NCBI GenBank assembly: GCA_963665495.1
Contig: OY762289.1
Location: forward strand, 1,364,001 to 1,428,000
DNA: 64,000 nt
Source: G963665495 sp963665495
GTDB taxonomy: Bacteria; Desulfobacterota; Desulfovibrionia; Desulfovibrionales; Desulfovibrionaceae
Reading direction: 5' to 3'
Numbering within the stretch: position 1 is the stretch's first letter; every line of letters starts with the position of its first letter. Shown in pieces: positions 25,529-34,646 of this stretch. The translations under genes and the position numbers were made by a program. The notes beneath the pieces were generated by a model. It worked only from the letters and a program-made list of their open reading frames with translations, was not told the DNA's origin and made no database searches.

Positions 25529-25945
25529 TTATTGCTGTTTTTTACGCCTTTTTTCCATCTCTTCCTGACGTTTCTTGAACTTGTTGATTAGTTCCATATG
25601 GCGTTTCTTTTGTTCAGGTGTCAGGAATTGTTCAACTGTTTTTGCGTCGTTATCTAAAATTTCCCGAATCTGAGGTTCAATGGTCTGCCGTAGCGCTTCC
25701 ACCTTGTTGGCGGTCTGTTCCACGGATGGCCAGATCTGCTTGACCTGTTCGTCAGTCAAGCTCAATTCATCGGTTATTCTTTCCATGATGTGCTCCGCCA
25801 CCACATGAGGAGGTGGGGGAGGCATATCGGGACGATGAAACAGATTTTTCATTACAAAAGGTGAAGTCAAAACACCCACGATAAAACCGCAAAGCAAAAG
25901 AACTATTCCGGCCAGCCACTGTTTAGATCGAAAGTTGAGAGCCAT
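25529..25945 (-). CDS. Membrane-anchored Spy/CnrX-like periplasmic protein
   Basis: Protein of 138 residues with an uncleaved-looking signal anchor at about 10-30 and a periplasmic helical part. Two LTxEQ-type elements (LSLTDEQVKQIWP and FLTPEQKKRHMEL) are those of the Spy/CpxP/CnrX fold. The region between them is a long helical hairpin; the C-terminus is very basic (KRQEEMEKRRKKQQ). A His-containing stretch (NLFHRPDMPPPPPHVVAEH) could bind metal. Third gene of a sigma/anti-sigma/sensor operon, 12 bp after the anti-sigma stop. By analogy with CnrX it may sense metal or envelope stress. Confidence 0.75.
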   Translation of the reverse strand: MALNFRSKQWLAGIVLLLCGFIVGVLTSPFVMKNLFHRPDMPPPPPHVVAEHIMERITDELSLTDEQVKQIWPSVEQTANKVEALRQTIEPQIREILDNDAKTVEQFLTPEQKKRHMELINKFKKRQEEMEKRRKKQQ

Positions 25946-25957
25946 AATGATTCCTTA

Positions 25958-26263
25958 TTACATCAGGCCGTACAGGGAATTGTACGTGCTCTCCAGGCTA
26001 AGATACGCATACACATTGCTGGCATCGAAGTTTTGCCCTAACAGCAGGAGGCAGAAAAGCACCGCAGCCGCTGCGCAACTGGCCACGCAGAGTTTGGTGA
26101 ACACATTTTTTAAAAAATAGGTTTCATCCTGTCTGACTCCCAAGGCCCGAATAATGGCCATGGTGCCGACCTCAAATCCCACAGAAGCCTGAGGGATCGG
26201 GCTGGATTTGAAAAAGTTCCGCAATTCCTTTTCCAGAACTCCATCTTTAGTCTCCCTGAACAT
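25958..26263 (-). CDS. Putative anti-sigma factor, single-pass membrane protein
   Basis: Protein of 101 residues from the ATG at 26263, which has GGAGGGG 4 bp upstream inside the sigma gene; the track's longer frame has no ribosome site. The cytoplasmic N-terminal 55 residues precede one membrane helix (about 62-81, LCVASCAAAAVLFCLLLLG) and a short periplasmic tail. No recognised domain, but size, topology, 17-bp overlap with an ECF sigma gene and the following Spy-like sensor gene match the CnrY type of anti-sigma factor. Confidence 0.65.
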   Translation of the reverse strand: MFRETKDGVLEKELRNFFKSSPIPQASVGFEVGTMAIIRALGVRQDETYFLKNVFTKLCVASCAAAAVLFCLLLLGQNFDASNVYAYLSLESTYNSLYGLM

Positions 26264-26858
26264 AGTTCCCCTCCTGAACAATGCTGCTTTCGGCTAGCAC
26301 ACGCCGAAGCTTGTTCCGTGCTCTATGGGCACGGACCTTGACCCGTGGGATGCTCCATCCCAGAATTTGGGCGATTTCCGCATGGGTCATTTCATCTTTG
26401 TAAATAAGACCGATTAAAATTTTATCCTCTGGTGAAAGATTATCAAGTGCCTCAGCGATCAGTTTTCGTTTTTCCCGGTCTTCCATGTGAACCTCAAAGG
26501 GATTAATATCCGACACGGGCGTGACAGTGTCAAACCATTCTGGATCATCATTTCCAAGCGCACTCGCAGATACTTCCTGTGATCGGGCCGATTTGCGCCA
26601 GTAATCCATACACTTGCTCACCGCAATTGTTATCAACCAGTTTTTGAATGGTTTAACTTGCTTATATGTATATAGTTTTTCAAAAGAGCGAACAAATGTC
26701 TCCTGCGCCAATTCTTCAACCGCATCATAGGGAACATGCCCGTGGATCACAGCAAAAACATCCGATTTGTATCGTGCAATCAGCAAAGCGAATTGTTCAA
26801 TATCACCTGCTAAGACACTTTGAACGATTTCAATATCGTTCGGCGGCGTATCCATCAT
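26247..26858 (-). CDS. ECF-type RNA polymerase sigma factor
   Basis: Protein of 203 residues. Region 2 (about 25-95) has YDAVEELAQETFVRSFEKLYTYKQVKPFKNWLITIAVSKCMDYWRK. Region 4 (about 130-190) has LSPEDKILIGLIYKDEMTHAEIAQILGWSIPRVKVRAHRARNKLRRVL. No region 1 or 3, so it is an ECF (group 4) factor. A linker of about 30 residues separates the regions. First gene of the three-gene operon with the membrane anti-sigma and Spy-like protein. Target genes are not in view; no efflux genes are adjacent. Confidence 0.92.
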   Translation of the reverse strand: MMDTPPNDIEIVQSVLAGDIEQFALLIARYKSDVFAVIHGHVPYDAVEELAQETFVRSFEKLYTYKQVKPFKNWLITIAVSKCMDYWRKSARSQEVSASALGNDDPEWFDTVTPVSDINPFEVHMEDREKRKLIAEALDNLSPEDKILIGLIYKDEMTHAEIAQILGWSIPRVKVRAHRARNKLRRVLAESSIVQEGNYVQGD

Positions 26859-26963
26859 TAACTAAAAATCCGTTCGTCTTTGTGGAATATCTGCAGGTCA
26901 GCTCCTCTCACATGCCAAAGGGTACTATTTTTCGGCGTATTCAGTCAAAGAGCTTTCTATAAA

Positions 26964-27122
26964 ATTACAACCTGACCTGCTTTTACGGGCTATTTTTGAA
27001 GCGCCGTTATGTTTCCGCCGCTTGTATTTTCATCTCCAGGCTGGATTTGCCAGAGAATAATCCGGATTCTTATAAATAAGAATCACCAGTCTCTGTCCAG
27101 CTCTTCAGGAGTGCTTTTTTTT
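26964..27122 (+). ncRNA. Candidate small RNA ending in a terminator-like hairpin and T8
   Basis: Intergenic, opposite in direction to the flanking genes. It contains a perfect 8-bp hairpin GATTCTTA-TAAA-TAAGAATC (27065-27084) and ends with an imperfect stem AGC-T-CT/AG-T-GCT (27099-27115) followed by eight Ts (27115-27122). A TATAAA at 26958-26963 could be a -10, but no good -35 is seen. The 5' end given is a guess. No open frame with a ribosome site fits. Confidence 0.3.
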
Positions 27123-27190
27123 GCAAGTTGGCGGGGAGGCCTCTTAGAATATTTTAAGGCATTATTGCTGGCGTTGTTATCTGAAAGGCA

Positions 27191-27287
27191 AACTGTAAAA
27201 AAGTTTACCCCTCCCCATCAGAGAGACCTTTAGTTCCCCTACCAACTTACTTTAGTAGACGCTGGTGTAGGGGGAGCGGTTACAGTT
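27191..27287. other. Nested inverted repeats in a non-coding region
   Basis: AACTGTAA (27191-27198) pairs with TTACAGTT (27280-27287), and inside it CTCCCC (27211-27216) pairs with GGGGAG (27271-27276). An alternative inner pairing joins TCCCCTACCA (27235-27244) to TGGTGTAGGGGGA (27263-27275). This gives a 97-nt fold of unknown role and strand. The rest of the 26859-27510 gap, outside this and the small-RNA candidate, shows nothing I can support. Confidence 0.3.
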
Positions 27288-27510
27288 CCGGTAAAAATTC
27301 AATGGAATTTCTTTAGTTGTCACTAAAATTATGGGAAAGGATAATTGGATTGGTGAGCCTGTAAGGCTCTTAAGGAAAGAAGATGAAAATTTAGCTATTC
27401 AATAGAAAACTTAATACTGTATTATGGCGTACTGCTACTTGCTTAAGTTAACGGAGAATAGTAATTTTGGTATAATAAATAAATGTAATGAGTAAAAATT
27501 AGATTGCTTG

Positions 27511-28185
27511 TTATTTGGAATTGGCTCTAGCAAGACGTTTTTTTTGGTGTGGAGAAAGTTCTCTGGCATCCAGGCCGATACCCGCATCATATCGTCCAAC
27601 AACACCTGTAGTTGTTTCTATTGGTTTTGCCCGGCGCGCATAACGCAATAGATTTAAGTAGTCAGACTCGTAGGCTCCTTCAGAGCGCCATCCGCCGCAA
27701 CGTATAACAACCAGATCCCGTGTTGCGCAAATGCAGAGCGGGTCGATATTTGTTTGGCGGACTACTTCTTTTCCAGGTTCCATTCGTGGCAGAAAAGGAA
27801 CATCCAAGGTACAGCTCGTATCAATACGGGCAATGATCAATTCCGCTTTGGGGAAGGCACCGTAAATCTGGAAAGCTTCCGGTGTAAGGGCGTTGTCGTC
27901 ATCGACAAAAAGTACAAAGTGCCCTCTGGATGCTTTTAACATGGCATTGCGTATTGCGTTGCCGTAATTGCCATCGGGAGGAAAATCATAGCAGCGACCA
28001 TACTCAGGTAATGGAACATGTATTGCTCCAGGACCGTCATACCCCACCAGCAGTTCAATTTCATCGGCAGTCAGCCCGGCGGCGGTCCTAGCTTGTTCCA
28101 CACTTTCAACAGCCTGTTGCAACGCCTTAGGACGGTCTCCGCGACTGGGAGTTATGACGCTGTAACGAATTTTGCTTTTGGGCAT
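27511..28185 (-). CDS. Glycosyltransferase family 2-like protein
   Basis: Protein of 224 residues with a GT-A fold: YSVITPSRGDRPKALQQAVESV at the N-terminus and a DDD metal motif in HFVLFVDDDNALTPEAF (about 92-108). The later part carries AYESDYLNLLRYA. It is shorter than most GT2 enzymes and soluble. AAGGAGG precedes the ATG by about 10 bp. It is 115 bp upstream of the next leftward gene's stop region and flanked by the GGDEF-gene terminator, so it is probably transcribed separately. Donor and acceptor unknown. Confidence 0.75.
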   Translation of the reverse strand: MPKSKIRYSVITPSRGDRPKALQQAVESVEQARTAAGLTADEIELLVGYDGPGAIHVPLPEYGRCYDFPPDGNYGNAIRNAMLKASRGHFVLFVDDDNALTPEAFQIYGAFPKAELIIARIDTSCTLDVPFLPRMEPGKEVVRQTNIDPLCICATRDLVVIRCGGWRSEGAYESDYLNLLRYARRAKPIETTTGVVGRYDAGIGLDARELSPHQKKRLARANSK

Positions 28186-28233
28186 GGCTCTGGTTTCCTC
28201 CTTTCAAAATAAGGCAGTTGCAGGGGTTGGATG

Positions 28234-28270
28234 AAAAAAAGGGCGAAAATGGCTGGCACCATTTTCGCCC
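28234..28270 (-). terminator. Rho-independent terminator of the GGDEF gene
   Basis: Perfect 12-bp stem GGGCGAAAATGG (28241-28252) against 28259-28270 with a 6-nt loop; on the minus strand it is followed directly by T7. It lies 31 bp past the stop of the gene at 28301. Confidence 0.88.
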
Positions 28271-28300
28271 GGTATTCATCATAAGCTGCATGCTGCGAAA

Positions 28301-29782
28301 TTATTGCGCCAGGGCCTTTGCTTCGAAGTCGGAGCCCGAAAGAACAACCATGTTTCTACCACTTGCCTTGGCCGTATACAGGGCCTTGTCCGCATCTCTC
28401 ACCAGGTCGGCAGTAGGCTTAAGGGCGCCGGGCCGTAGCGAGGATATACCCATGCTCGCGGTAACTTTGATGGGATTTTCCTTGCCGCCAAACTGGGTGC
28501 GCGATATCAACAGGCGCAATCGTTCCGCCAGAGCCCAGGCTTTTGCTGCGTCTGTCTGCGGAAGAATCACGATAAATTCTTCTCCACCGTAACGCGCTGC
28601 ATAGTCCGTACTGCGTAAAGTTTTAACCAGCAGGGCGCCGAGTTCCTTCAAAACCGTATCGCCGGCCTGATGACCCATCGTATCGTTGATACGCTTGAAG
28701 TGGTCGATGTCCATGAGCAGCAGGCTCATGTTGTGGTTGTACCTTTGATGCCTTTTGAGCTCTTCAATCAGTCTGAGATCAAAATGCTTACGGTTGTGGA
28801 GTCGGGTAAGTCCGTCAAACTCGGCCTGATTTTTGACCTCATTGTACGCGAGAGCATTTTTCAGGGCCAGACCAAGGTGCTTGACTACTGCGTGCAGGAT
28901 ATCAACTTGGTCGCGGCCGAGCATCACAGGCTTCGCCGTCAACATTACGACGCATCCGAAGCTTTCGCCACCCGTACTCATGGGCATGACGATGACGCGT
29001 CCCTGAGCGGGTGCGCTGGGAGGTACGAGCTGCGATTCGTCGATATCAAGCAAACGGACCGTGTAGTCGGAAACCTGAGTTTCGGCAATTGTTGCAGCCT
29101 TTTCCATCAGGAAATTAATCCATTCGTTTTTGATGTCGCTTTCTATGGTTTTTGATACGAATATTTCCGCGTGCAATTCTTCCTTTTCAGGATCGGTCCG
29201 CCAGATAGCCGCGTGCAGCAGACGCAACGGCATCAGTAAGTTCAGATCCTCTCTGGCTTTTTCAAGAATTTCTGTAGGCACGAGGGTTTCAGAAGCCCGT
29301 GTCAAAAATTTGTTGATAAAAGCGAGCTGTTCGTTTTTGCGAGCCAACAATTCGCGTTCCAGGTAGATTTCCTGGGTCATGCGGTAAATGTCGGAATACA
29401 GGTTCCGGGATTCGTCCGCACGGTCCACGACTGCGCGAACCTGCTCAGCTGTCAGCGGATGTTTGATGACGTCAGTCACGCCGCTGGTTATGGCTTCCTC
29501 CAGTTCCTGGAGTTCATGCGCTTCATTTAGTATGAGCACAGTATGGAGCAGGCTGGTGGCAAGAAGGACCTTTTTGCGCTTCATATCGAGCTTTTCCCAG
29601 GTTCTCCATGGTATCCAAACCAGAAATGGGGATTCTTCCTCGAGGCGCGTAATAGAAGGGAGCTTGGTGTCGGGCCAGTTTTTCAGTTCAAACTTACGCC
29701 CGGCTGCGTCTTCAATGAGGTCGAGCTCCTGTTCGTTCAGTCCGAGGCCCCACATAATGTTGGAGGTCTTCATAGGGATCAA
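28301..29782 (-). CDS. GGDEF diguanylate cyclase with receiver-like and GAF-like N-terminus
   Basis: Protein of 493 residues. The GGDEF domain (about 325-480) has the active loop RYGGEEFIVI and DFD-type element LLMDIDHFKRIND, so it should make c-di-GMP. Before it lie a GAF-like region (about 165-315) and a degenerate receiver-like region (about 20-125, ending AITSGVTDVIKHPLTAEQV) that lacks a recognisable phospho-acceptor Asp. The start is a TTG at 29782 because AGGAG lies 7 bp upstream; the next ATG, at 29773, is badly spaced. Ends at a strong terminator. Confidence 0.9.
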   Translation of the reverse strand: MIPMKTSNIMWGLGLNEQELDLIEDAAGRKFELKNWPDTKLPSITRLEEESPFLVWIPWRTWEKLDMKRKKVLLATSLLHTVLILNEAHELQELEEAITSGVTDVIKHPLTAEQVRAVVDRADESRNLYSDIYRMTQEIYLERELLARKNEQLAFINKFLTRASETLVPTEILEKAREDLNLLMPLRLLHAAIWRTDPEKEELHAEIFVSKTIESDIKNEWINFLMEKAATIAETQVSDYTVRLLDIDESQLVPPSAPAQGRVIVMPMSTGGESFGCVVMLTAKPVMLGRDQVDILHAVVKHLGLALKNALAYNEVKNQAEFDGLTRLHNRKHFDLRLIEELKRHQRYNHNMSLLLMDIDHFKRINDTMGHQAGDTVLKELGALLVKTLRSTDYAARYGGEEFIVILPQTDAAKAWALAERLRLLISRTQFGGKENPIKVTASMGISSLRPGALKPTADLVRDADKALYTAKASGRNMVVLSGSDFEAKALAQ

Positions 29783-29987
29783 TGTCGTGCTCCTTTAGGC
29801 TTACGGATAATTTTGCCGGTTGCCCCAACGATGCAAAAAAAAGTCCAAATTAATTTAAGTTTTAATATCAATGAGTTATGTTTTGCAGTAGGCAAGAGTG
29901 ACACTATTTTGACTAGCGGAGCTTTTAGCTGGGAGTATTGCAAACATTGAATTGACAATACGCGGAAGTTATGAGCATTTTCGGTTT

Positions 29988-31691
29988 ATGAAAAATCCGC
30001 GGATTTGGGGAACACTTGATCCTTTTATTGAAGGATCCCTTGATGGAGGCGTAGGCGGGCGTGTTGTCGGACGTACGGTGGCCAATCGTTGTTTTTTGCA
30101 GGAGCTGCTGCGAAGAGACCCGTTTTCCGCCTATCATTTTTTTCTCGGTTCAGCCGAGCAGTGCGACAACCTTCTTGCGTTCTGCAGTGAACATTTTCCC
30201 GCAATGTTGTCCGCAGAACGTATAGGGGTGTTTCCCAGGACCATGCTGGCCAGGGCCCTCCAACATGGGGGCTATCATTGCTTTCACCTTTCGGATTGCA
30301 TGAATTATCCTGCGCATCTAGCCAGAATGCGCAATTTGCTGAGTGCGGAATTCTTCCCAATTACCAGTGTAACGCATTCGCTGTCCTACTCGCGTTTTGC
30401 CAAGGATTTCATGGCCCATCTCTGGCAGGGAAGAACTGCCCGTGATGCCGTTGTGGCAACATCGCGTACCGCTCAAAACGTGGTGGAAGGGTATTTTAAC
30501 CAGCTGCGCAAAGGGTACAATCTGGATCCTGTAAGATTTTCTTCTCCGGAAGTTCCAATCATCCCCCTGGGAGTGGATACGGAGACTTTTGTGCCGCCGG
30601 ACAGTCATTTTCGCGGACATTGCAGGCAACAGCTGCAGATGGCTGAAGGAAGGGTCATGTTGCTGGTGCTTGCGCGCCTGTCTCACATGTCCAAGCTGGA
30701 TGTGGTGCCTGTTCTGCGGGCGATGCAACGGATGCGGGGTGCGGGGGAATCGCTGGATGATTATTGTCTGGTTCTGGCAGGAGCCGCGGAAGACAGTCCC
30801 TCAAATCTTGAAGTGTTGCAGACGTATCAGACCCTGGCCTCTAATCTGGGCCTGGAATTGCGTATTGTGCATAATCCATCCGATACGGAGAAGTTGGCCT
30901 TGCTGGCTGCCGCGGATATTTTTTTATCGCCTTCGGACAATCTTCAGGAGACCTTTGGCCTGACTTTGCTGGAAGCAGGTGCATGCGGACTGCCTGTGGT
31001 TGCCTCGGATTTTGACGGTTACAGAGATCTGGTGGTTCATGGTCAGACCGGACTGCTCATTCCAACGCTGGGACCGGAAAAGGGCGCTTTTTTCAACGCA
31101 CAGTCCGGGGTTTTGTACGATAACCAACAGCATCTGCTCATGGCGCAGCAGCTTGTGGTGGATGTTCCGTCTCTGGCCCAGGCCCTGGTCGCCCTGCGAC
31201 GCAATCCGGAAATGCGTCAGCAGATGGGCCAGGTCGCCCGTGCGCTGATCTGTGAAGAATTTTCTTGGCAAAAGATTATCGAACTCTATTGTGAGTTATG
31301 GGACGAGCTGTGGTTGCAGCCTGTAAATGAAGACACTTTTCGTAGCATTGAGCATCCGCTGGATCCGGATTATCCGAATCTTTTCGGCTCCTATCCCACC
31401 AACCGTTTTTCGGACTCTTTACGCGTCCGCTGGAGTCAGACCGGCCAGGCTATTTACCGCAAGCAAGACAAACCGGTTTATTATGACGACTTGCAGCATT
31501 TGTTTGATGCGGAGACAATCCGTTTTGTTTTGTTCATGGCGCGTAAGGAATGTGAGGCCGGTGTGCTGTGTGGCAGACTGATGGAAACAAAAGGCATGTT
31601 GCTGGAACAAGCCCAGGCTGTTGTTCTGTGGGCGCTGAAACAAGATCTGCTTGAAGTTTGCAGGGAATCTTCCTCCAGTTTTGACTCCTGA
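29988..31691 (+). CDS. Glycosyltransferase family 4 (group 1), large
   Basis: About 567 residues. The GT-B donor-binding half has the family motifs SPSDNLQETFGLTLLEAGACGLPVVASDFDGYRDLV (about 305-340), with the EX7E glutamates. IIPLGVDTETFVPPD marks the domain linker. A C-terminal extension of about 130 residues follows the catalytic domains and has no recognised family. The start at 29988 (MKNPRIWGTLDPF) is a choice; a TTG at 29952 is also in frame and neither has a clear ribosome site. Stands alone, 270 bp from the divergent GGDEF gene. Product glycan unknown. Confidence 0.83.
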   Translation: MKNPRIWGTLDPFIEGSLDGGVGGRVVGRTVANRCFLQELLRRDPFSAYHFFLGSAEQCDNLLAFCSEHFPAMLSAERIGVFPRTMLARALQHGGYHCFHLSDCMNYPAHLARMRNLLSAEFFPITSVTHSLSYSRFAKDFMAHLWQGRTARDAVVATSRTAQNVVEGYFNQLRKGYNLDPVRFSSPEVPIIPLGVDTETFVPPDSHFRGHCRQQLQMAEGRVMLLVLARLSHMSKLDVVPVLRAMQRMRGAGESLDDYCLVLAGAAEDSPSNLEVLQTYQTLASNLGLELRIVHNPSDTEKLALLAAADIFLSPSDNLQETFGLTLLEAGACGLPVVASDFDGYRDLVVHGQTGLLIPTLGPEKGAFFNAQSGVLYDNQQHLLMAQQLVVDVPSLAQALVALRRNPEMRQQMGQVARALICEEFSWQKIIELYCELWDELWLQPVNEDTFRSIEHPLDPDYPNLFGSYPTNRFSDSLRVRWSQTGQAIYRKQDKPVYYDDLQHLFDAETIRFVLFMARKECEAGVLCGRLMETKGMLLEQAQAVVLWALKQDLLEVCRESSSSFDS

Positions 31692-32441
31692 TCATGTTAA
31701 TCTCGTATTGCTTAAAAGTATCCTTTCAATGTGTGCGCCAATTCATTTTTTTCAAGAATCCATTTAGATGCTGGATACCTCTGTCAATTTCAATGACAGC
31801 TCTCGTTATTTGATAGATGACTATTTGCTCTATGTTTTACATGTGCAGTATTTTTAAAGTGCGGTTTTGCCTTTTTGTTTATTTTTGTTGAATTTATTTT
31901 CCATCATAAAATTATTCCTGCAAGTGTACATATGTAAACATAGATTCTGTGATTATTTGAAGAATCATGATTGAAAAAATGGAGAACGGATTGCGACCGT
32001 GGTTTTTTCATTTTTCAAGAATGAAGAAGAGTAGTAAAAAATTTAATTACGGCAATCAGTTTGCATGGAAACATATTGAAAATACTTGTGAAAGTACTCC
32101 TGAATCCTAAGGTGATAATTTTTGTCCAGCGATCCGAGATTGTTTCGATACTTTCAGTTTTTACTATGTTAATGTTTATTTAAGCTTTTTATAAAAAATA
32201 AACGCTTTCTTGATTCGTCAGTGCTTTTTATTGATGCTGACAGGGCATAATGGTATTACGTCGATCGGGCCATGCGGCAAATGCAATTGAATGGATTCGC
32301 ACCCGCTTTAATTTTTTATGCTCGCCTGAAAGCTTTAGTATGAAGCCAGGCGTAGCTGTGTTGCGAAGCCTTGATTGGATTTGACCTGATCCTTGCCGTC
32401 GGGATATGACGGGAAAAAAATTTATACGAGGTGTGTGCAGG
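31692..32441. other. AT-rich intergenic region, mostly featureless
   Basis: No frame here has a ribosome site and family-like composition; the 76-codon minus frame at 32228-32458 overlaps the rfbB start and looks spurious. One imperfect hairpin stands out: TGAAAAAA (31972-31979) with TTTTTTCA (32003-32010) and an inner ACGG/CCGT pair, followed by TTTTTCA. It could terminate the GT4 transcript 280 bp earlier, but this is weak. CTGTCA/TGACAG at 31781-31799 is another small hairpin. Confidence 0.35.
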
Positions 32442-33467
32442 ATGCGATTGTTGGTCACTGGTGGCAGCGGATTTATTGGCTCAAATTACGTACATTTGCT
32501 TTTTGAGACCGATCCTGATGTTTTCGTAGTTAATCTCGACAAGTTGACGTACGCTGGCAATCCCATGAACTTGGAGGCCGTGGAAAGGAACTATGGCGAA
32601 TCCCGATATGTTTTCGTCAAGGGAGATATTGCCAATGCCGAGTTGGTGGCCTGGCTTTTAGAGAAATACGAAATTGAAGCCATCGTTAATTTTGCCGCCG
32701 AAAGCCATGTGGACCGCTCGATAACTGATCCCAAAGCCTTTGTACGTACTAATGTTCTTGGAACCCAGGTACTGCTGGACACGGCCCGCAGTTTAGGGCT
32801 CAAACGTTTTGTGCATGTTTCCACGGACGAGGTTTACGGCTCGCTTGGACCGGAAGAAAACGCCTTTACCGAACAGACTTCACTGGCTCCCAACAGTCCG
32901 TACTCCGCCTCCAAGGCCGGAGCGGATCTGCTCGTTCGATCTTATTGGAAAACATATAAATTTCCTGTCATTATCACGCGTTGTTCCAACAATTACGGTC
33001 CGTATCAGTTCCCGGAGAAACTGATTCCCTTGATGTATCTCAAGGCGGCGGCAGGCGAGCCTCTGCCAGTTTATGGGGACGGGCAGAATGTCAGGGACTG
33101 GATCTACGTAAAGGATCATTGCCGCGGGGTAGACCTGGCGTTGCGTAAGGGCGTGCCCGGCAGTGTGTATAATTTCGGAGGCAATGCGGAAAAGCAGAAT
33201 CTCGAGGTTGTCCGCACCATGCTCGGGTTATTGGGAAAGCCTGAATCTCTGATACGTTATGTCAAAGACCGTCCCGGACATGACAGACGTTACGCAATGG
33301 ATTATTCCCTTGCAGCGAGAGAACTTGGTTTTGAACCCGAATATGACTTTGAGCGGGGTCTGGGGGAAACCGTAGACTGGTACCGTAACAATGCTTCCTG
33401 GCTTGAGTCGGTTCAAAGCGGCGCTTACCGTGATTTTATGCGGACCTGGTATAAGGAGCGGTCATGA
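32442..33467 (+). CDS. rfbB: dTDP-glucose 4,6-dehydratase
   Basis: Protein of 341 residues from the ATG at 32442 (MRLLVTGGSGFIGSNYV), the normal RfbB start; the frame opens 12 codons earlier. The NAD motif is GGSGFIG, the catalytic Thr-Asp-Glu is in STDEVYG, and YxxxK is in PYSASKAG. TRCSNNYGPYQFPEKLIPL is diagnostic. It makes dTDP-4-keto-6-deoxyglucose for rhamnose and related sugars. Its stop overlaps the rfbD start (ATGA). rfbA and rfbC are not in the window. Confidence 0.95.
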   Translation: MRLLVTGGSGFIGSNYVHLLFETDPDVFVVNLDKLTYAGNPMNLEAVERNYGESRYVFVKGDIANAELVAWLLEKYEIEAIVNFAAESHVDRSITDPKAFVRTNVLGTQVLLDTARSLGLKRFVHVSTDEVYGSLGPEENAFTEQTSLAPNSPYSASKAGADLLVRSYWKTYKFPVIITRCSNNYGPYQFPEKLIPLMYLKAAAGEPLPVYGDGQNVRDWIYVKDHCRGVDLALRKGVPGSVYNFGGNAEKQNLEVVRTMLGLLGKPESLIRYVKDRPGHDRRYAMDYSLAARELGFEPEYDFERGLGETVDWYRNNASWLESVQSGAYRDFMRTWYKERS

Positions 33468-34369
33468 GCGAATCCAAGCTGCAAACGCAAAAGAGTCTGG
33501 TACTCGGAGGACGCCATGGTCTTCTCGGGCAGTCTTTGGTCAATGCCCTGCATAATTATGGCGGGGAAGTGGTCGTCCATGGCAGAGAAGATGCGGATGT
33601 TTTAAATTTCAGCGCTCTGGAAGAGTATCTGGCGGCGCAAAAACCGAATATCGTTTTCAACACCATTGCCTATACCGCCGTGGATAATGCTGAAGACGAT
33701 AAAGACGGTGCTTTTCGGCTGAACAAGGATCTGCCTGCGGCCTTGGGCAGATTATCCGTCAAATTGGGATTCAAGCTCGTGCACTACAGTACGGATTTCG
33801 TCTTTGACGGCCGTGCAAGTGAGCCTTACGCGCTATCCGACGAACCACACCCCCTTTGCGTGTATGGAGAGAGCAAACTGGCGGGAGAAAATGCCTTACT
33901 TCGTGCAGGAGCCAAGGATGTTTTCATTATACGTACTGCCTGGCTCTTCGGGCCGGGGAAGAAGAATTTCGTGCAGACTATCCTGACTCTCGCAAGGGAA
34001 CGCAGCCAGCTGAAAGTAATCCATGACCAGATCGGCTCTCCCACCTATACGCCAGATCTTGCAAAATACAGCTGTATACTGGTGGAAAAAGGCGTGCAGG
34101 GGATTTACCACATTGTAAACAGCGGTCAGGCCAGTTGGTGCGAACTGGCTGCAGAAGCCGTAAATATGGCCGGAATGAACTGCACCATTCTGGCAATTCC
34201 CACCAGCGAATATCCGCTTCGGGCAGTACGTCCGGCTTTTTCGGTATTGAACACCGATAAATTCACGGCACGTACCGGAGTAACCCCACGTCCTTGGGTC
34301 CAGGCATTGCGGGAATATGTTTTCGAATACCTGCATGAAAAAGGCTACGTAGATCAGACCATGATGTAA
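33464..34369 (+). CDS. rfbD: dTDP-4-dehydrorhamnose reductase
   Basis: Protein of 301 residues. The Rossmann motif is slightly altered (LGGRHGLLGQSL), and the family segments NTIAYTAVDNAEDDKDGAFRLN, HYSTDFVFDGRASEPY, YGESKLAGE and IIRTAWLFGPGKKNFV are present, with the YxxxK catalytic pair in YGESK. It makes dTDP-L-rhamnose in the last step. A 4-bp ATGA overlap couples it to rfbB. The epimerase RfbC is not adjacent. Confidence 0.92.
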   Translation: MSESKLQTQKSLVLGGRHGLLGQSLVNALHNYGGEVVVHGREDADVLNFSALEEYLAAQKPNIVFNTIAYTAVDNAEDDKDGAFRLNKDLPAALGRLSVKLGFKLVHYSTDFVFDGRASEPYALSDEPHPLCVYGESKLAGENALLRAGAKDVFIIRTAWLFGPGKKNFVQTILTLARERSQLKVIHDQIGSPTYTPDLAKYSCILVEKGVQGIYHIVNSGQASWCELAAEAVNMAGMNCTILAIPTSEYPLRAVRPAFSVLNTDKFTARTGVTPRPWVQALREYVFEYLHEKGYVDQTMM

Positions 34370-34646
34370 TTCCTGCGGCTGGTCGTTAATTCCTCATATC
34401 ACGTGACGCTACGGGATTTCTTGAAGCGTTCTCTTTGTAATTCCTTAGTAAACTGAACCAATTGACGTGGCTTTGTGGTCAGCCTCGTTGTCTTCTTTTG
34501 TCAAAAAAAACTTGAAATGTTGCACTGCTGGAACAAGGTGCAGAGAAATCTCGTATTGTTACAGAGAGAATTCGAGCGTGTTCTTTCTTGTTGTAATGCA
34601 AAGAATGTGTTAAGAAATGGGAATTAATTTGTTATGGAGAGTTACT

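Noticed and set aside
32228..32458. 76-codon minus frame ahead of rfbB
   Set aside because: Overlaps the rfbB start and has no ribosome site or recognisable composition.
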